Assembly: GCA_033851845.1 (NCBI GenBank)
Contig: JAWWOH010000106.1
Location: 17,331-81,330, forward strand
DNA from: RYN-124 sp033851845
Lineage (GTDB): Bacteria; Actinomycetota; Actinomycetes; Mycobacteriales; SCTD01
DNA length: 64,000 nucleotides
Reading direction: 5' to 3'
Under the pieces are notes generated by a model. It searched no databases. It worked only from the letters and a program-made list of their open reading frames with translations, and was not told the DNA's origin. Positions 16,997 through 25,502 of this stretch are shown one piece after another; position 1 is the first letter of the stretch; each line of letters starts with the position of its first letter. The position numbers and the translations under genes are program-made.

Positions 16997-18574
16997 ATGC
17001 GACCGCCATACGCGAACCTCTACTTCGGCATGAGCGACTCTCGCAATGAAGCCAATGAGGATCCCGAAGCGTTCGTCAAGAGTTACGTCGACCTGAATCA
17101 CGCCAGCGACCAGATCGTGTCGGGCATGAAGTTCCTCGTCCTAGGGCCTAAGGGAACCGGAAAGTCCGCGCTGGCGTGGTACCTCCAGGCGTCCCAAACG
17201 CCGGAGACCTTCTATGCACTAGTCCGCGACGCCTCCTCACTCCCGTTAGCCGAGGTGCCGCGACTGCAAACCGGACAACCAGCGGGACCTGAACGGACGG
17301 TCATCGCGTGGAAGTTCATTCTGCTCTGCAACTACCTGGAGCTGCTGCTGTCCGACCCCGATTGCAAGTTTCAGAAGTCCCGCGAGGTCCGCAGAGTCGC
17401 CAAATTGCTCCGTGAGTATGGGTTCATGGGCGATGCATCCGGACGTGCGCTGCTGAACGCGTCGACGACGACAGTGACAATTCCGATCCCTCACATCGGT
17501 AACATCTACAAGCGCGAGAGCAAACCCGAACTCAACATCTACAGCCTGATCCCCTACATCGAAAACTGGGTTGCAGAGGCGGTCGCTGACGCGAGGCACG
17601 TGCTCATGGTGGACGGGCTGGACTCGATCTACCTCAACGACCTCCGCTACGACGAGAGCCTTTCATCGCTAGTGCAGGCCGCCTACGAACTGAACCAGAA
17701 GTTGCGGCAACAGACGGCGACGGGCAGCATCGTCTTGCTGTTGCGCAACGACGTCTTCTCCCGCATCGCACTTTCCCTGCCGGACAGTCAGAAGATGCGT
17801 GACGACCTTTCCTTCGATCTCGACTGGCGAGTCCTATCGGGCGAGGCCGGTGTCCGTGCACCGCTCATGCAGCTGGTGAACACAAAGGCTGGGAGGGCCG
17901 TTGACTTGGCAGAGCTGGAAGTCCTCAGCTACTTCCCACCGAAAATTGAAGTGGGTAAGCGATCTGGCCGTCCCCTGAGCATCCCGACGCTTCAATATTT
18001 CCTGAACATGACCCGCCATACACCCCGCGACCTGCTGCGAATATTTGAAGAGGTCCGGAAGGTCGAAGCATCGGGCACGTACCCAGCGAGCGGCGAACAT
18101 CTCAGCGATGAGGTAGTACGCGAGGGAGTATTGCAGTACTCCACCAAGTACTTCGTAGGAGCGATCCAGAACGAGTTCGCGGGCTTTGAGGGCGGTCCGG
18201 AGATCGCCGCCCAAGCGCTGACAGCGCTGAAGAACATCGGGAAGCAGCGGTTCGATCGACAGGAGTTCCACAACGCCCTGAGTGAGGTCCAAGGGGTACA
18301 GAGTGAAACAACCGACCAATTGCTACGACTGCTCTTCTTTGCTGGCGCGATCGGCAATTCGATCGGGCAGACCGGCAAGGCGTACATGCAGTTCTATCAC
18401 CGCCGCGATGAGTCCGAGATCTACCTGAAGGGAGTCTTTATCCTTCACAACGCACTGATCCATGCTTGGGGCATGAGGCGGACGGCGCAGCCGCAGGTGC
18501 GCAATCCGAGCCCTACACGGCAGAAGAAGCGGCATGTAACGCGAGCCGGACGTCGGACAGAACCGCCCGCATGA
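16997..18574 (+). CDS. Sll1717-like P-loop ATPase (candidate defence gene)
   Basis: A 525-residue ATPase. It begins MRPPYANLYFGMSDSRNEA, and the LYFGMSD...EA opening is typical of the Sll1717-type family. Walker A is GPKGTGKS (50-57), Walker B HVLMVDGLD (about 201-209), and LLLRNDVF (248-254) resembles a sensor region of AAA/STAND-like ATPases. The C-terminal third (about 400-490) looks helical and may be a winged helix. No nuclease or toxin motif is visible and the tail is basic. The ATG at 16997 has GAGGGGG just upstream; a GTG at 16940 would add 19 residues. It is the only intact sizeable gene of the island. Family members are often seen in defence islands (from memory); the role here is inferred. 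Confidence 0.72.
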   Translation: MRPPYANLYFGMSDSRNEANEDPEAFVKSYVDLNHASDQIVSGMKFLVLGPKGTGKSALAWYLQASQTPETFYALVRDASSLPLAEVPRLQTGQPAGPERTVIAWKFILLCNYLELLLSDPDCKFQKSREVRRVAKLLREYGFMGDASGRALLNASTTTVTIPIPHIGNIYKRESKPELNIYSLIPYIENWVAEAVADARHVLMVDGLDSIYLNDLRYDESLSSLVQAAYELNQKLRQQTATGSIVLLLRNDVFSRIALSLPDSQKMRDDLSFDLDWRVLSGEAGVRAPLMQLVNTKAGRAVDLAELEVLSYFPPKIEVGKRSGRPLSIPTLQYFLNMTRHTPRDLLRIFEEVRKVEASGTYPASGEHLSDEVVREGVLQYSTKYFVGAIQNEFAGFEGGPEIAAQALTALKNIGKQRFDRQEFHNALSEVQGVQSETTDQLLRLLFFAGAIGNSIGQTGKAYMQFYHRRDESEIYLKGVFILHNALIHAWGMRRTAQPQVRNPSPTRQKKRHVTRAGRRTEPPA

Positions 18575-18600
18575 AGGTGGAGTTCTGACCGAGTAGCGCA

Positions 18601-18861
18601 CTAGCCGAGGAAGGCAGCGGCCACAACTTGCGCGGCGTCCCGCTGCATGGTCGGTGAGACGTGGCTGTAGGTGCCCAGCGTGATTGCCACCGTGGAGTGG
18701 CCCAGGCGTTCTTGGACCAGCTTGACGTGGATCCCCTGCTGCATGGCGAGGGTCGCCCAGGAGTGGCGCAGTTCGTGCAACAAAGCCATCAGCCTCGCAA
18801 AAGTGGTCCTCGGCATGAGCCGACAGGACAAGTGCGACGGGATGGGCACCGGCAGGAGCAC
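18601..18861 (-). pseudogene. Tyrosine recombinase (phage-type integrase), C-terminal remnant
   Basis: The frame ends with the hallmark C-terminal catalytic part: LHELRHSWATLAMQQGIHV, QERLGHSTVAITLGTYSHV, then an alpha-helical tail. The HxxR, second His and nucleophilic Tyr are present. About 20 residues upstream still look homologous (LSCRLMPRTTFARLM), but the SAM-like DNA-binding domain and first catalytic Arg are missing, so roughly three quarters of the gene is lost. The ATG at 18861 is only the frame limit. It converges with the ATPase gene. Confidence 0.85.
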
Positions 18862-19048
18862 CGTCGATGGCGCGCTGCGCCGACATCGGACAGCGGGATG
18901 GTTCCAGGTTCACCAGAGCGGAACGCGGGACCTCAGTACCGTCTGGCGGCTCCTGACGCCCCCAGAACTGTCGTCCAACAAGGTCTCTCCTACCTCAATA
19001 CCTAGGGGGTGTGAGACCGAGTGCCCTTGTTCAACGACACCGCCACCG

Positions 19049-19356
19049 GTGGCACACGACGTGTTCACAGCCGGAGCACTGACCCGCACCGCCTGGCACC
19101 TGCTGACGGCGCTGTGTGCCGAGTGCCCGCAGACCGTTGCCGGGCTTACAGCCCGGACCGGCTTGCACCGATCCACCATCTACAAGCACCTGCCCGGCTG
19201 GCCGAACTCGGCCTTGCCGCCCTGCACGCAGACGGGTATGTCTCCACCGCCACCCCCGCCGCGCTCGACGCGGCAGCGGTCATGCTCGGTGTCACCGGAA
19301 GGGCAGCAGAGCTGGCCTTGCCCCATGCCGTACGACGTGAGCAGCGCAACCAGTGA
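19049..19356 (+). pseudogene. Frameshifted helix-turn-helix protein fragment (replication/transfer-type)
   Basis: From GTG 19049 one frame reads TAWHLLTALCAECPQTVAGL then TGLHRSTIYKHL, a winged-helix DNA-binding motif. The continuation is in another frame: ARLAELGLAALHADGYVST and LGVTGRAAELALPHAVRREQRNQ, ending at 19356. Restoring one base near 19192-19197 joins them into a single HTH domain of the kind found at the end of actinobacterial plasmid/ICE replication proteins. The N-terminal portion is absent. Read as a decayed gene of the island. Confidence 0.6.
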
Positions 19357-19481
19357 CGGCTGGCCCCCGAGGGCACTGCACCGGTTCGCCTGTTCTGCCG
19401 TCACGACAGGCCCAGCAGGATGCCGCCGTTGACAAGGTGCTGGCACTGCGGAAGGTCCGGACGCTCGGAGATCGCCCAGGG

Positions 19482-19736
19482 TCAAGCGAAGACGAGGCCG
19501 AGCACTCCCAGCACGACGAAGGCCACCGGGACTAGGCACAGGACGGTCCAGAACGTGCTGATCGCCTTGTCCTCCCGCCGTAGGCGGTCTGCAACGTCGC
19601 CCAGTCCGCGCTCATGGAGCACGTCGCCGTTGCAGGTTTTGCAGAAAGTGGAGAGGGCTTTGTAGCCGTCCAACGGGTCCCCGACGACGTACCCGTGTTC
19701 GTACAGGTCTTTGCCGCAGCGGTTGCACCCCGACAT
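19482..19736 (-). CDS. Small zinc-ribbon protein with C-terminal membrane helix
   Basis: An 84-residue protein: CNRCGKDLYEHG (CxxC) and FCKTCNG (CxxC) form a likely zinc ribbon in the first 40 residues. A charged helix (DVADRLRREDKAISTF) and one strong membrane helix (VLCLVPVAFVVLGVLGLVFA) end the protein. A purine-rich GGGGGTGGG precedes the ATG. Function unknown; the architecture is a small C-tail-anchored cytoplasmic zinc ribbon. It is inside the tRNA island and the only other intact-looking gene besides the ATPase. Confidence 0.65.
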   Translation of the reverse strand: MSGCNRCGKDLYEHGYVVGDPLDGYKALSTFCKTCNGDVLHERGLGDVADRLRREDKAISTFWTVLCLVPVAFVVLGVLGLVFA

Positions 19737-20152
19737 GTCCCACCCCCAGCTGAACAGTGACGGATCGAAGCGGAGCGAGCAAGGGGGGTCTAAACGGCTT
19801 TAGGAAATGTCTGTCGGGAGGTAGTACCTAGTAGGTAGACCCGCACGCAGGCAACCCCGGGTCGCCGCTCAGGCTCCAGTGTGCAAGCTCCACGGGGCTG
19901 GGGCGAGCCCCGGCTGCCTGTCGCAGCTCCCTGCGTGGACCGGGCAAAGGACGCCCTGCCGGTCGTGCCATCGCACTCGGGTGGCCCTTGTGGGGTGCCT
20001 AGAGACAGCAAGAGCTGCTGTCACGGACCCTACTGATCAGGATGCAACCGAAAGCCTGACCAGTACGGCTGACCCGATTCCCCCGGTAATCCCAGGCTCT
20101 TTCGGGCTGATCGGTGCCCGACACGACAGGGCCGGATTGAGCTCTCGGCGGA
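19737..20152. other. Gene-poor right end of the island, vestigial coding signal
   Basis: No intact gene is seen. On the plus strand near 19870-19915 the frame reads APVCKLHGAGASPG, similar to the Cys-His-Gly motif (CxxHGGxxP) common in phage-encoded proteins of actinobacteria, but nothing convincing surrounds it. The segment runs up to the right repeat. Confidence 0.4.
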
Positions 20153-20174
20153 GTTCAAGTCCCCCCTCGGACAC
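20153..20174 (+). repeat. attR-like direct repeat
   Basis: Perfect 22-bp copy of 16689-16710 (tRNA-Leu 3' end). Upstream bases do not form the rest of a tRNA, so this is the right junction rather than a second tRNA gene. Confidence 0.85.
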
Positions 20175-20239
20175 TCTCCCCCGTCCGCACACGCCGCTCG
20201 CGGTCACGAACGGCTCGTCTCGTGCAGTTCGCACGTCAA

Positions 20240-20605
20240 CTAGGGGGCAGTAGCCCCGGGGACCCCACCGGACGCCCCGCCGCTCTCGGCGGCGGATTCT
20301 TCTGCCTGTCGAGCGGGGCTCTCTGCCGCCTCGTGGGCCGGATCGTGGTTGAAGCCACCGGCACCGGGACCGAAGTGGGCGGTGCCGTCGTTCTCGGCAG
20401 CCTCCCGGGCGGCGCTCTCACCGGCCTCGTGCCCGGACTCCTCGTTGCTGTGGAAGGTGCCTGATCCCGGGGTCGTCGTATTGGCATCAGGTGACTGGCT
20501 CGGCGTCGCGGCATCCGCCGTGCCAAGGAGAACCGCGCCGGCCGCTCCCCCAGCGACAAAAGCGGCAAGTGCGGCGCCGACGGCAACAGGCTTGCGAACG
20601 GACAT
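20240..20605 (-). CDS. Small exported Ala/Glu/His-rich protein
   Basis: A 121-residue protein with a clear signal peptide (MSVRKPVAVGAALAAFVAGG, then AAGAVLLGTADA). The mature part is low complexity with two related units, HEAGESAAREAAEN and HEAAESPARQAEESAAES, separated by a Gly-rich HFGPGAGGFNHDP. The His/Asp/Glu pattern could bind metal, but this is speculation. AGGAG lies 6 bases before the ATG. The stop codon TAG at 20240-20242 abuts a short hairpin (20244-20257). Divergent from the PLD gene. Family not recognised. Confidence 0.65.
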   Translation of the reverse strand: MSVRKPVAVGAALAAFVAGGAAGAVLLGTADAATPSQSPDANTTTPGSGTFHSNEESGHEAGESAAREAAENDGTAHFGPGAGGFNHDPAHEAAESPARQAEESAAESGGASGGVPGATAP

Positions 20606-20754
20606 GATGTCTCCTGGCGTTGGGACGATGCTGACGCTGCGAAGCCTCGTTCCTCAACCTGGCAGGAGCCCGTCCTGTATCTGTGACTGTCCTGCCAGCT
20701 TCCAACGCGGGAGCGGGGCTTCGCGGCCGCGGCGGCGGGCAGGACCGGAGCACT

Positions 20755-22356
20755 GTGGATCCCACTACCTGGTTCCTGACTGCCGCCGAACGGGGCAACC
20801 CCGACACCCGCCTCGACACGCGTCATGCCGCTGCTCAACCGTGGACCGATGACAACACCGCAACACCCCTGGTGCACGGCAGCACCTACTTCGACGCTCT
20901 GCGCGCGGCGGTGGCGCGACTCGCAGCCGGCGACTTGCTGCTGTTCACCGACTGGCGTGGCGACCCCGACCAGCGGTTGTCCGACGACAACGCGGACTCG
21001 GTAGCCGAGCTCTTCGCGGCGGCTGCGGAGCGTGGCGTCGACGTACGCGGTCTGCTCTGGCACTCGCACTGGGATCGGCTCGCATTCAGTGCCGCGGAGA
21101 ACCGGCACCTCGGCGACGCGATCGGGCGCGCCGGAGGCGAGTGCCTGCTCGACATGCGGGTGCGTACCGGCGGCTCCCACCACCAGAAGTTCGTCGTACT
21201 GCGCCACCGAGATCGATCCGAGCTCGATGTCGCGTACGTCGGTGGCATCGACCTGTGTCACAGCCGGCGCGACGACGCGGATCACGGCGGTGATGCGCAG
21301 CGACAGCCGATGGCGGCCGTCTACGGGCCGCGGCCCCCGTGGCACGACGTCATGCTTGCGCTGCAGGGACCGGCGGTCGGTGACGTGGAGACCGTGTTTC
21401 GCGAGCGCTGGGAAGACCGCGCACCACTGACGCGCAACCCCTACCACTGGGTGGCGCAGCGGATCCGGGGCGACCGGCGACGCGGCAGCTCGCTGCCGCC
21501 GCAGCTGCCGGACCCGCCCGCGGTGGGCCGGCACTCGGTGCAGCTGCTGCGCACCTATCCACGCCGACTCGGCGGATATCCCTTCGCCACCGCCGGGGAG
21601 CGCAGCGTCGCGCATGGCTACACCAAGGCGCTGAGAAGGGCCCGGTCCCTTGTCTACGTCGAGGACCAGTACCTCTGGTCTCGGGAAGTTGCCGAAACGT
21701 TCGCTGAGGCGCTGCGGCGCGAACCCGAGCTGCATGTCGTCGCCGTCCTCCCCCACCACCCGGATCAGGACGGTCGGTTCTCGCTGCCGCCCAACCTCGT
21801 CGGGCGTGAGCGCGCGGTGTCGCTGCTTCGTGAGGCGGGCGGTGACCGAGTCGCGATCTACGGCGTCGAGAACCCCGCGGGTACGCCGATCTACGTGCAC
21901 GCCAAGGTGTGCGTGGTCGATGACGTGTGGGCGACGGTCGGTTCGGACAACTTCAACCGCCGTTCGTGGACGCACGACTCCGAGCTGAGTGCGGCCGTCC
22001 TCGACCATGAGGTGGACGGTCGCGCACCGGACGATCCCGGTGGCCAGGGAGACATGGCACGGCGTTATGCCCGCGAGCTCCGGTTGGCGCTGATGGCCGA
22101 GCACCTCGGGTGGCCTGTCGACGACGACGGGCTGCTCGATCCGGTGGGTGCCTTCGCTGCGTTGCGCGCCGCTGCCGACGCGCTTCAGGCCTGGTACGAC
22201 GGCGGACGGGCCGGAGCGCGGCCTGCCGGCCGGCTCCGGCCACTCGTCGACCCCTCCCTGTCGACCTGGACGAGGCGTTGGGCCACCGTCGCCTACCGGG
22301 TGATCTACGACCCCGACGGCCGTCCCAGGGCGTTACGCCGGCGGCACGCTTTCTGA
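20755..22356 (+). CDS. Phospholipase D-family enzyme
   Basis: A 533-residue protein with two HKD motifs: SHHQKFVVL (H143, K145) with D158 nearby, and HAKVCVVDDVWATVGSDN (H382, K384, D389) followed by E410. These make it a complete PLD-superfamily phosphodiesterase/transferase, similar in length to bacterial PLDs and cardiolipin synthase-like enzymes. No signal peptide is seen, so it is probably cytoplasmic. The GTG at 20755 is chosen for the GGAG 5 bases upstream. Its 3' end overlaps the convergent histidine-kinase gene by 24 bases. Confidence 0.87.
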   Translation: MDPTTWFLTAAERGNPDTRLDTRHAAAQPWTDDNTATPLVHGSTYFDALRAAVARLAAGDLLLFTDWRGDPDQRLSDDNADSVAELFAAAAERGVDVRGLLWHSHWDRLAFSAAENRHLGDAIGRAGGECLLDMRVRTGGSHHQKFVVLRHRDRSELDVAYVGGIDLCHSRRDDADHGGDAQRQPMAAVYGPRPPWHDVMLALQGPAVGDVETVFRERWEDRAPLTRNPYHWVAQRIRGDRRRGSSLPPQLPDPPAVGRHSVQLLRTYPRRLGGYPFATAGERSVAHGYTKALRRARSLVYVEDQYLWSREVAETFAEALRREPELHVVAVLPHHPDQDGRFSLPPNLVGRERAVSLLREAGGDRVAIYGVENPAGTPIYVHAKVCVVDDVWATVGSDNFNRRSWTHDSELSAAVLDHEVDGRAPDDPGGQGDMARRYARELRLALMAEHLGWPVDDDGLLDPVGAFAALRAAADALQAWYDGGRAGARPAGRLRPLVDPSLSTWTRRWATVAYRVIYDPDGRPRALRRRHAF

Positions 22357-23664
22357 CGACTCGGCAAGCGGCAGCCGAACCCGGAAACGCGTACCACCGA
22401 GCGGGGAGTCCAACACCTCCACGGTGCCGCCGTGCGCCGTTGCGATCTCCCGTACGAGCGCGAGCCCCAGACCGGCTCCGCCGTCGTCGTGGGACCGGCC
22501 GGCATCCAGGCGGACCCAGCGGTCGAACACCCGCAGGCGGTCGCCGGGGACGATGCCCGGACCGTCGTCGTCGACGTCGAGAACCGCTGTCCCGTCGTCC
22601 GCGACGACCGACACCTCCACGTGACGGGCGTGGCGGGTGGCGTTGTCCATCAGGTTGCGCAGCAGCCGTTCCAGCGACGAGCTGTCGCCGCGGACCCGCA
22701 CCGGCGCCCCTGTGCCGCCGCTCAGCGCCACGAGATCAAGGACCACCGTGGTCAACGGCTGTCGCGCGTCAAGGCGGGCAAGCAGCAGCAGGTCGTCAGC
22801 AACACGCGACAGCCTGTCGATCTCCGGGGACAGCTCCGCGACCAGCTCTGATGCGTCGACGACGCCCGGGTGACGGGCGGCGACGTCGAGCTGCACGCGC
22901 AGGCTGGCGAGCGGCGACCGCAGCTCATGTGCGGCGTCGGCGACGAAGGCGCGCTGCTGCTCGACGGCGCCGTAGAGCTTGGTGAGCACGTCGTTCAGCG
23001 TCTGGGCCAACCGCCGCAGCTCGTCCTCATGGACCGGCAGCGCCAGGACGGCGCCCTGCTGCGCGTTCCCGGCGACCAGATCAGCTGCCGACGCCCGCAG
23101 CCGTTCCACCGGTCGCAGCGCCAAGCCGACCAGTACGCGGGCGAGCAGAGTCCCCGCGACAACGAGAGCGGGCACCACGATCAGCACGACAACGCCCAGG
23201 GCACGAGTCGCCCGCCGCACATCACCTAGGGGGGCGGCGACGACGACGAGGGCCGACTGCTCGCCAACCGACGTGCGCACCACTCGTATCCGCAGCGGCA
23301 CCTCACCGAATGACGGGTCCTCCAGGGTTCGCACTCCCGGCTCCGCCGATTCCGCGATCGGCAGCAGCCGACTGGCTGACGCGCTCGCCGCCACGACCTG
23401 CCCGGACTCGTCGATGACCTGCGCGAGCAGGGTTGAGCCGGCGGGCGCCGGAAGCGGCGCCGGCAGCTGACCGCTGGCGGCGAGCTGCGCCAGCACCCTG
23501 GCCTGACGCGATGTCTCTCGATCCACCTCGTGAAGCCGACCGCTCGCGAAGATGGCGGTCAGCGCCGCCGTACCAATGACGAGGGCAACGGCCAACGGCA
23601 GCACCGACCCCGCGACGAGGCGGGTACGCAGGCTGCGCCCGCGCCACCAACCAACCGGGCTCAC
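22333..23664 (-). CDS. Two-component sensor histidine kinase
   Basis: A 443-residue membrane kinase. The first membrane helix is at about 17-40, followed by an extracytoplasmic domain, a second helix at about 155-180, HAMP, then the H-box FVADAAHELRSPLASLR (about residue 245), N-box LLRNLMDNATRHA, G1 VDDDGPGI and G2 GGAGLGLALVREIA. This is the EnvZ/OmpR-type HisKA kinase layout. The start overlaps the stop of the response regulator (ATGA). Target genes are likely the divergent LolA/ABC operon. Confidence 0.93.
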   Translation of the reverse strand: MSPVGWWRGRSLRTRLVAGSVLPLAVALVIGTAALTAIFASGRLHEVDRETSRQARVLAQLAASGQLPAPLPAPAGSTLLAQVIDESGQVVAASASASRLLPIAESAEPGVRTLEDPSFGEVPLRIRVVRTSVGEQSALVVVAAPLGDVRRATRALGVVVLIVVPALVVAGTLLARVLVGLALRPVERLRASAADLVAGNAQQGAVLALPVHEDELRRLAQTLNDVLTKLYGAVEQQRAFVADAAHELRSPLASLRVQLDVAARHPGVVDASELVAELSPEIDRLSRVADDLLLLARLDARQPLTTVVLDLVALSGGTGAPVRVRGDSSSLERLLRNLMDNATRHARHVEVSVVADDGTAVLDVDDDGPGIVPGDRLRVFDRWVRLDAGRSHDDGGAGLGLALVREIATAHGGTVEVLDSPLGGTRFRVRLPLAESSESVPPA

Positions 23665-24323
23665 GACGGCACGCGATAGCCCCGACCGCGGACCGTGAGG
23701 ACGACATCGCGCCCCAGCTTGCGGCGGAGGTAGCCGACGTAGACCTCGACGAGGTTCGGGCCGCCGTCGGCTCCGACATCGAAGACGTGCTCGAGCAGGT
23801 CGCTCTTCGAGACGGTCTCACCGCGGCGGTGCAGGAGGTATTCCAGCAGTCGGAACTCCTTAGGGCTCAGCTCGACGGGCACAGCGTCGACCGTCACCTC
23901 GCTGGTCGCCGGATCGAGGACGAGCGCACCCGCCGACAGCCGGGACGGTCGTGCCGCGCGGCCGCGGCGCAGCAGTGCGCGTAGCCGAGCGAGCAGCACG
24001 ACGTAGGAGTAGGGCTTCACCAGGTAGTCGTCCGCCCCGAGGTCGAGGACGTCAGCCAGGTCGTACTCGCCGTCCTTGGCAGAGAGCACCAGGACCGGCG
24101 TCCAGTCCTCCCGGGCCCGCAGCCGGCGCAGCACCTCGTAGCCGGACACGCCCGGCATCATCAGGTCGAGCAGCACCGCGTCGTAGCTGACCGTGGACGT
24201 CAGCTGCAGCGCGGCATCACCATCCAGCGCCACGTCGACGGCGAACCCGTCCGCCTCGAGACCGCGCGACAGGGCGCGCGTCAGCCGGCGCTCGTCGTCG
24301 ACCAGCAACAGCCTCACCGGCAC
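23661..24323 (-). CDS. OmpR/PhoB-type response regulator
   Basis: A 220-residue regulator: receiver domain with acidic pocket VDDE (about 8-11), phosphorylation Asp in AVLLDLMMPG (about residue 52), and Lys in YLVKPY. The C-terminal winged helix includes LSPKEFRLLEYLL, and YVGYLRRKLG and TVRGRGYRV near the end. The start is GTG at 24323. Partner of the following kinase (4-base overlap). The 72-base gap to the divergent LolA-like gene is the natural site for its control. Confidence 0.94.
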   Translation of the reverse strand: MPVRLLLVDDERRLTRALSRGLEADGFAVDVALDGDAALQLTSTVSYDAVLLDLMMPGVSGYEVLRRLRAREDWTPVLVLSAKDGEYDLADVLDLGADDYLVKPYSYVVLLARLRALLRRGRAARPSRLSAGALVLDPATSEVTVDAVPVELSPKEFRLLEYLLHRRGETVSKSDLLEHVFDVGADGGPNLVEVYVGYLRRKLGRDVVLTVRGRGYRVPS

Positions 24324-24395
24324 AGTGTGCGTCGTCCCGCTGTCGACCGCCCGGCTCTCAGCAACCTCTCAGCAGCCGCGGGGCATGCTCTGGTC

Positions 24396-25502
24396 ATGAA
24401 CCTGCTGTCGCATCGCCGCCTCGCCTGGTCAGTGCCCGCCGCCGTGATCGCCGCCGTCGTCACCGCCGCGCTCCTGCCAGGCGTGGCATCCGGGAAGAGC
24501 CACCCGCGGCTGGCACCGCGCACGGCAGCCGAGCTGCTCGTCGCCGTGCAGGGCAGCACGGTCGAGCACCTTTCCGGCACGATCGTCGAGACGGCACGGC
24601 TGGGCCTGCCCGACCTCCCGGGCAGTGACCGGTCGGCCTCTCTGAACTGGCAGTCTCTGATCACCGGCTCGCATACGGCGAACATCTGGGTCGACGGCCC
24701 CGATCACCAGCGCGTGGCGCTCCTCGGACAGCTCGCCGAGTCCGACATCGTCCACAACGGCAAGGACGTGTGGACCTACTCGTCGCGCGACAACGCCGTC
24801 AGCCACGCGACGCTCCGCGAGGACTCCACAGCGAAGCCAGCCCCGGTTCCCACCGACGCGGTCGACCTGACGCCGCAGGCTGCAGCCGACAAAGCCCTCA
24901 AGGCGATCGACCCGAGCACCAAGGTCACGGTCGACATGACGGCGGAAGTCGCCGGGCGTCCGGCGTACACCCTCAGCCTCACCCCGCGGGATGCCCGATC
25001 AACGGTCCGCGTCGTACTCATCGCCGTCGACAGCGAGTACAACGTGCCGCTCCGCGTGCAGGTGTTCGGCTCCGGCGTCGCCGCAGCCTTCGAGACGGCC
25101 TTCACCGACATCTCCTTCGCCCGCCCCAACTCGTCGGTGTTCCACTTCTCGCCCCCGGCCCACGCCGTGGTCACCGAGCAGGACCTCGGGGGAATGAGTC
25201 CGCGAGCCGATGCTTCGGAGACCTCCAAGTCCGCGCAGCCGAAGCCCGCCGTGATCGGCAACGGCTGGACGTCGATCCTCACGATGACCCAGCCAAAGGC
25301 GACGCAGCCGACGGCCGGCGGGAGGGAGTCTCGAAAGAGCACGTCGTCCCTGCTCGACCAGCTCACCTCAGCACTGCCCAACGGCGACCGGTTGATGAAG
25401 ACGAGCCTCATCAACGCCTTGCTCACCTCCGACGGGCGGCTCTTCGTCGGCGCGGTGAAGCCGGAGCTGCTGCAGAAGGCTGCTCTGGGTTCTGCCGGAT
25501 GA
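24396..25502 (+). CDS. Exported LolA-like (DUF2092-type) protein
   Basis: A 368-residue protein with a signal peptide (MNLLSHRRLAWSVPAAVIAA, then VVTAALLPGVASG). The body has the LolA-like beta-rich pattern (TAAELLVAVQGSTVEHLSGTI, then VWTYSSRDN, then AFTDISFARPNSSVFHFSPP). In actinobacteria such proteins often sit beside an ABC exporter under a two-component system, as here. The ATG at 24396 is preferred over an upstream frame start because the signal peptide begins here; CATGCT lies 6 bases before it. Its stop overlaps the next start (ATGA). Confidence 0.78.
   Translation: MNLLSHRRLAWSVPAAVIAAVVTAALLPGVASGKSHPRLAPRTAAELLVAVQGSTVEHLSGTIVETARLGLPDLPGSDRSASLNWQSLITGSHTANIWVDGPDHQRVALLGQLAESDIVHNGKDVWTYSSRDNAVSHATLREDSTAKPAPVPTDAVDLTPQAAADKALKAIDPSTKVTVDMTAEVAGRPAYTLSLTPRDARSTVRVVLIAVDSEYNVPLRVQVFGSGVAAAFETAFTDISFARPNSSVFHFSPPAHAVVTEQDLGGMSPRADASETSKSAQPKPAVIGNGWTSILTMTQPKATQPTAGGRESRKSTSSLLDQLTSALPNGDRLMKTSLINALLTSDGRLFVGAVKPELLQKAALGSAG

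Larger units (their letters stand above)
16711..20174. mobile_element. Decayed tRNA-Leu-integrated genomic island (about 3.5 kb)
   Basis: Bounded by the tRNA-Leu 3' end and a perfect 22-bp copy of it. It contains an intact P-loop ATPase gene, a tyrosine-integrase C-terminal remnant, a frameshifted helix-turn-helix remnant, a small zinc-ribbon membrane protein and non-coding debris. Its main gene is visibly richer in A and T than the flanks. With the integrase truncated the element should be unable to excise by itself. The first 286 bases (16711-16996) hold no recognisable gene; frames there are antisense to the tRNA or lack protein character. Confidence 0.8.

Noticed and set aside
20140..20180. 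Second tRNA-Leu at the right junction
   Set aside because: Only 22 bases of the 3' end match; no acceptor 5' strand, D arm or anticodon arm upstream.
20236..22104. 622-codon open frame on the minus strand
   Set aside because: It lies antisense to the PLD gene, whose HKD motifs prove the plus frame. High GC leaves long shadow frames.
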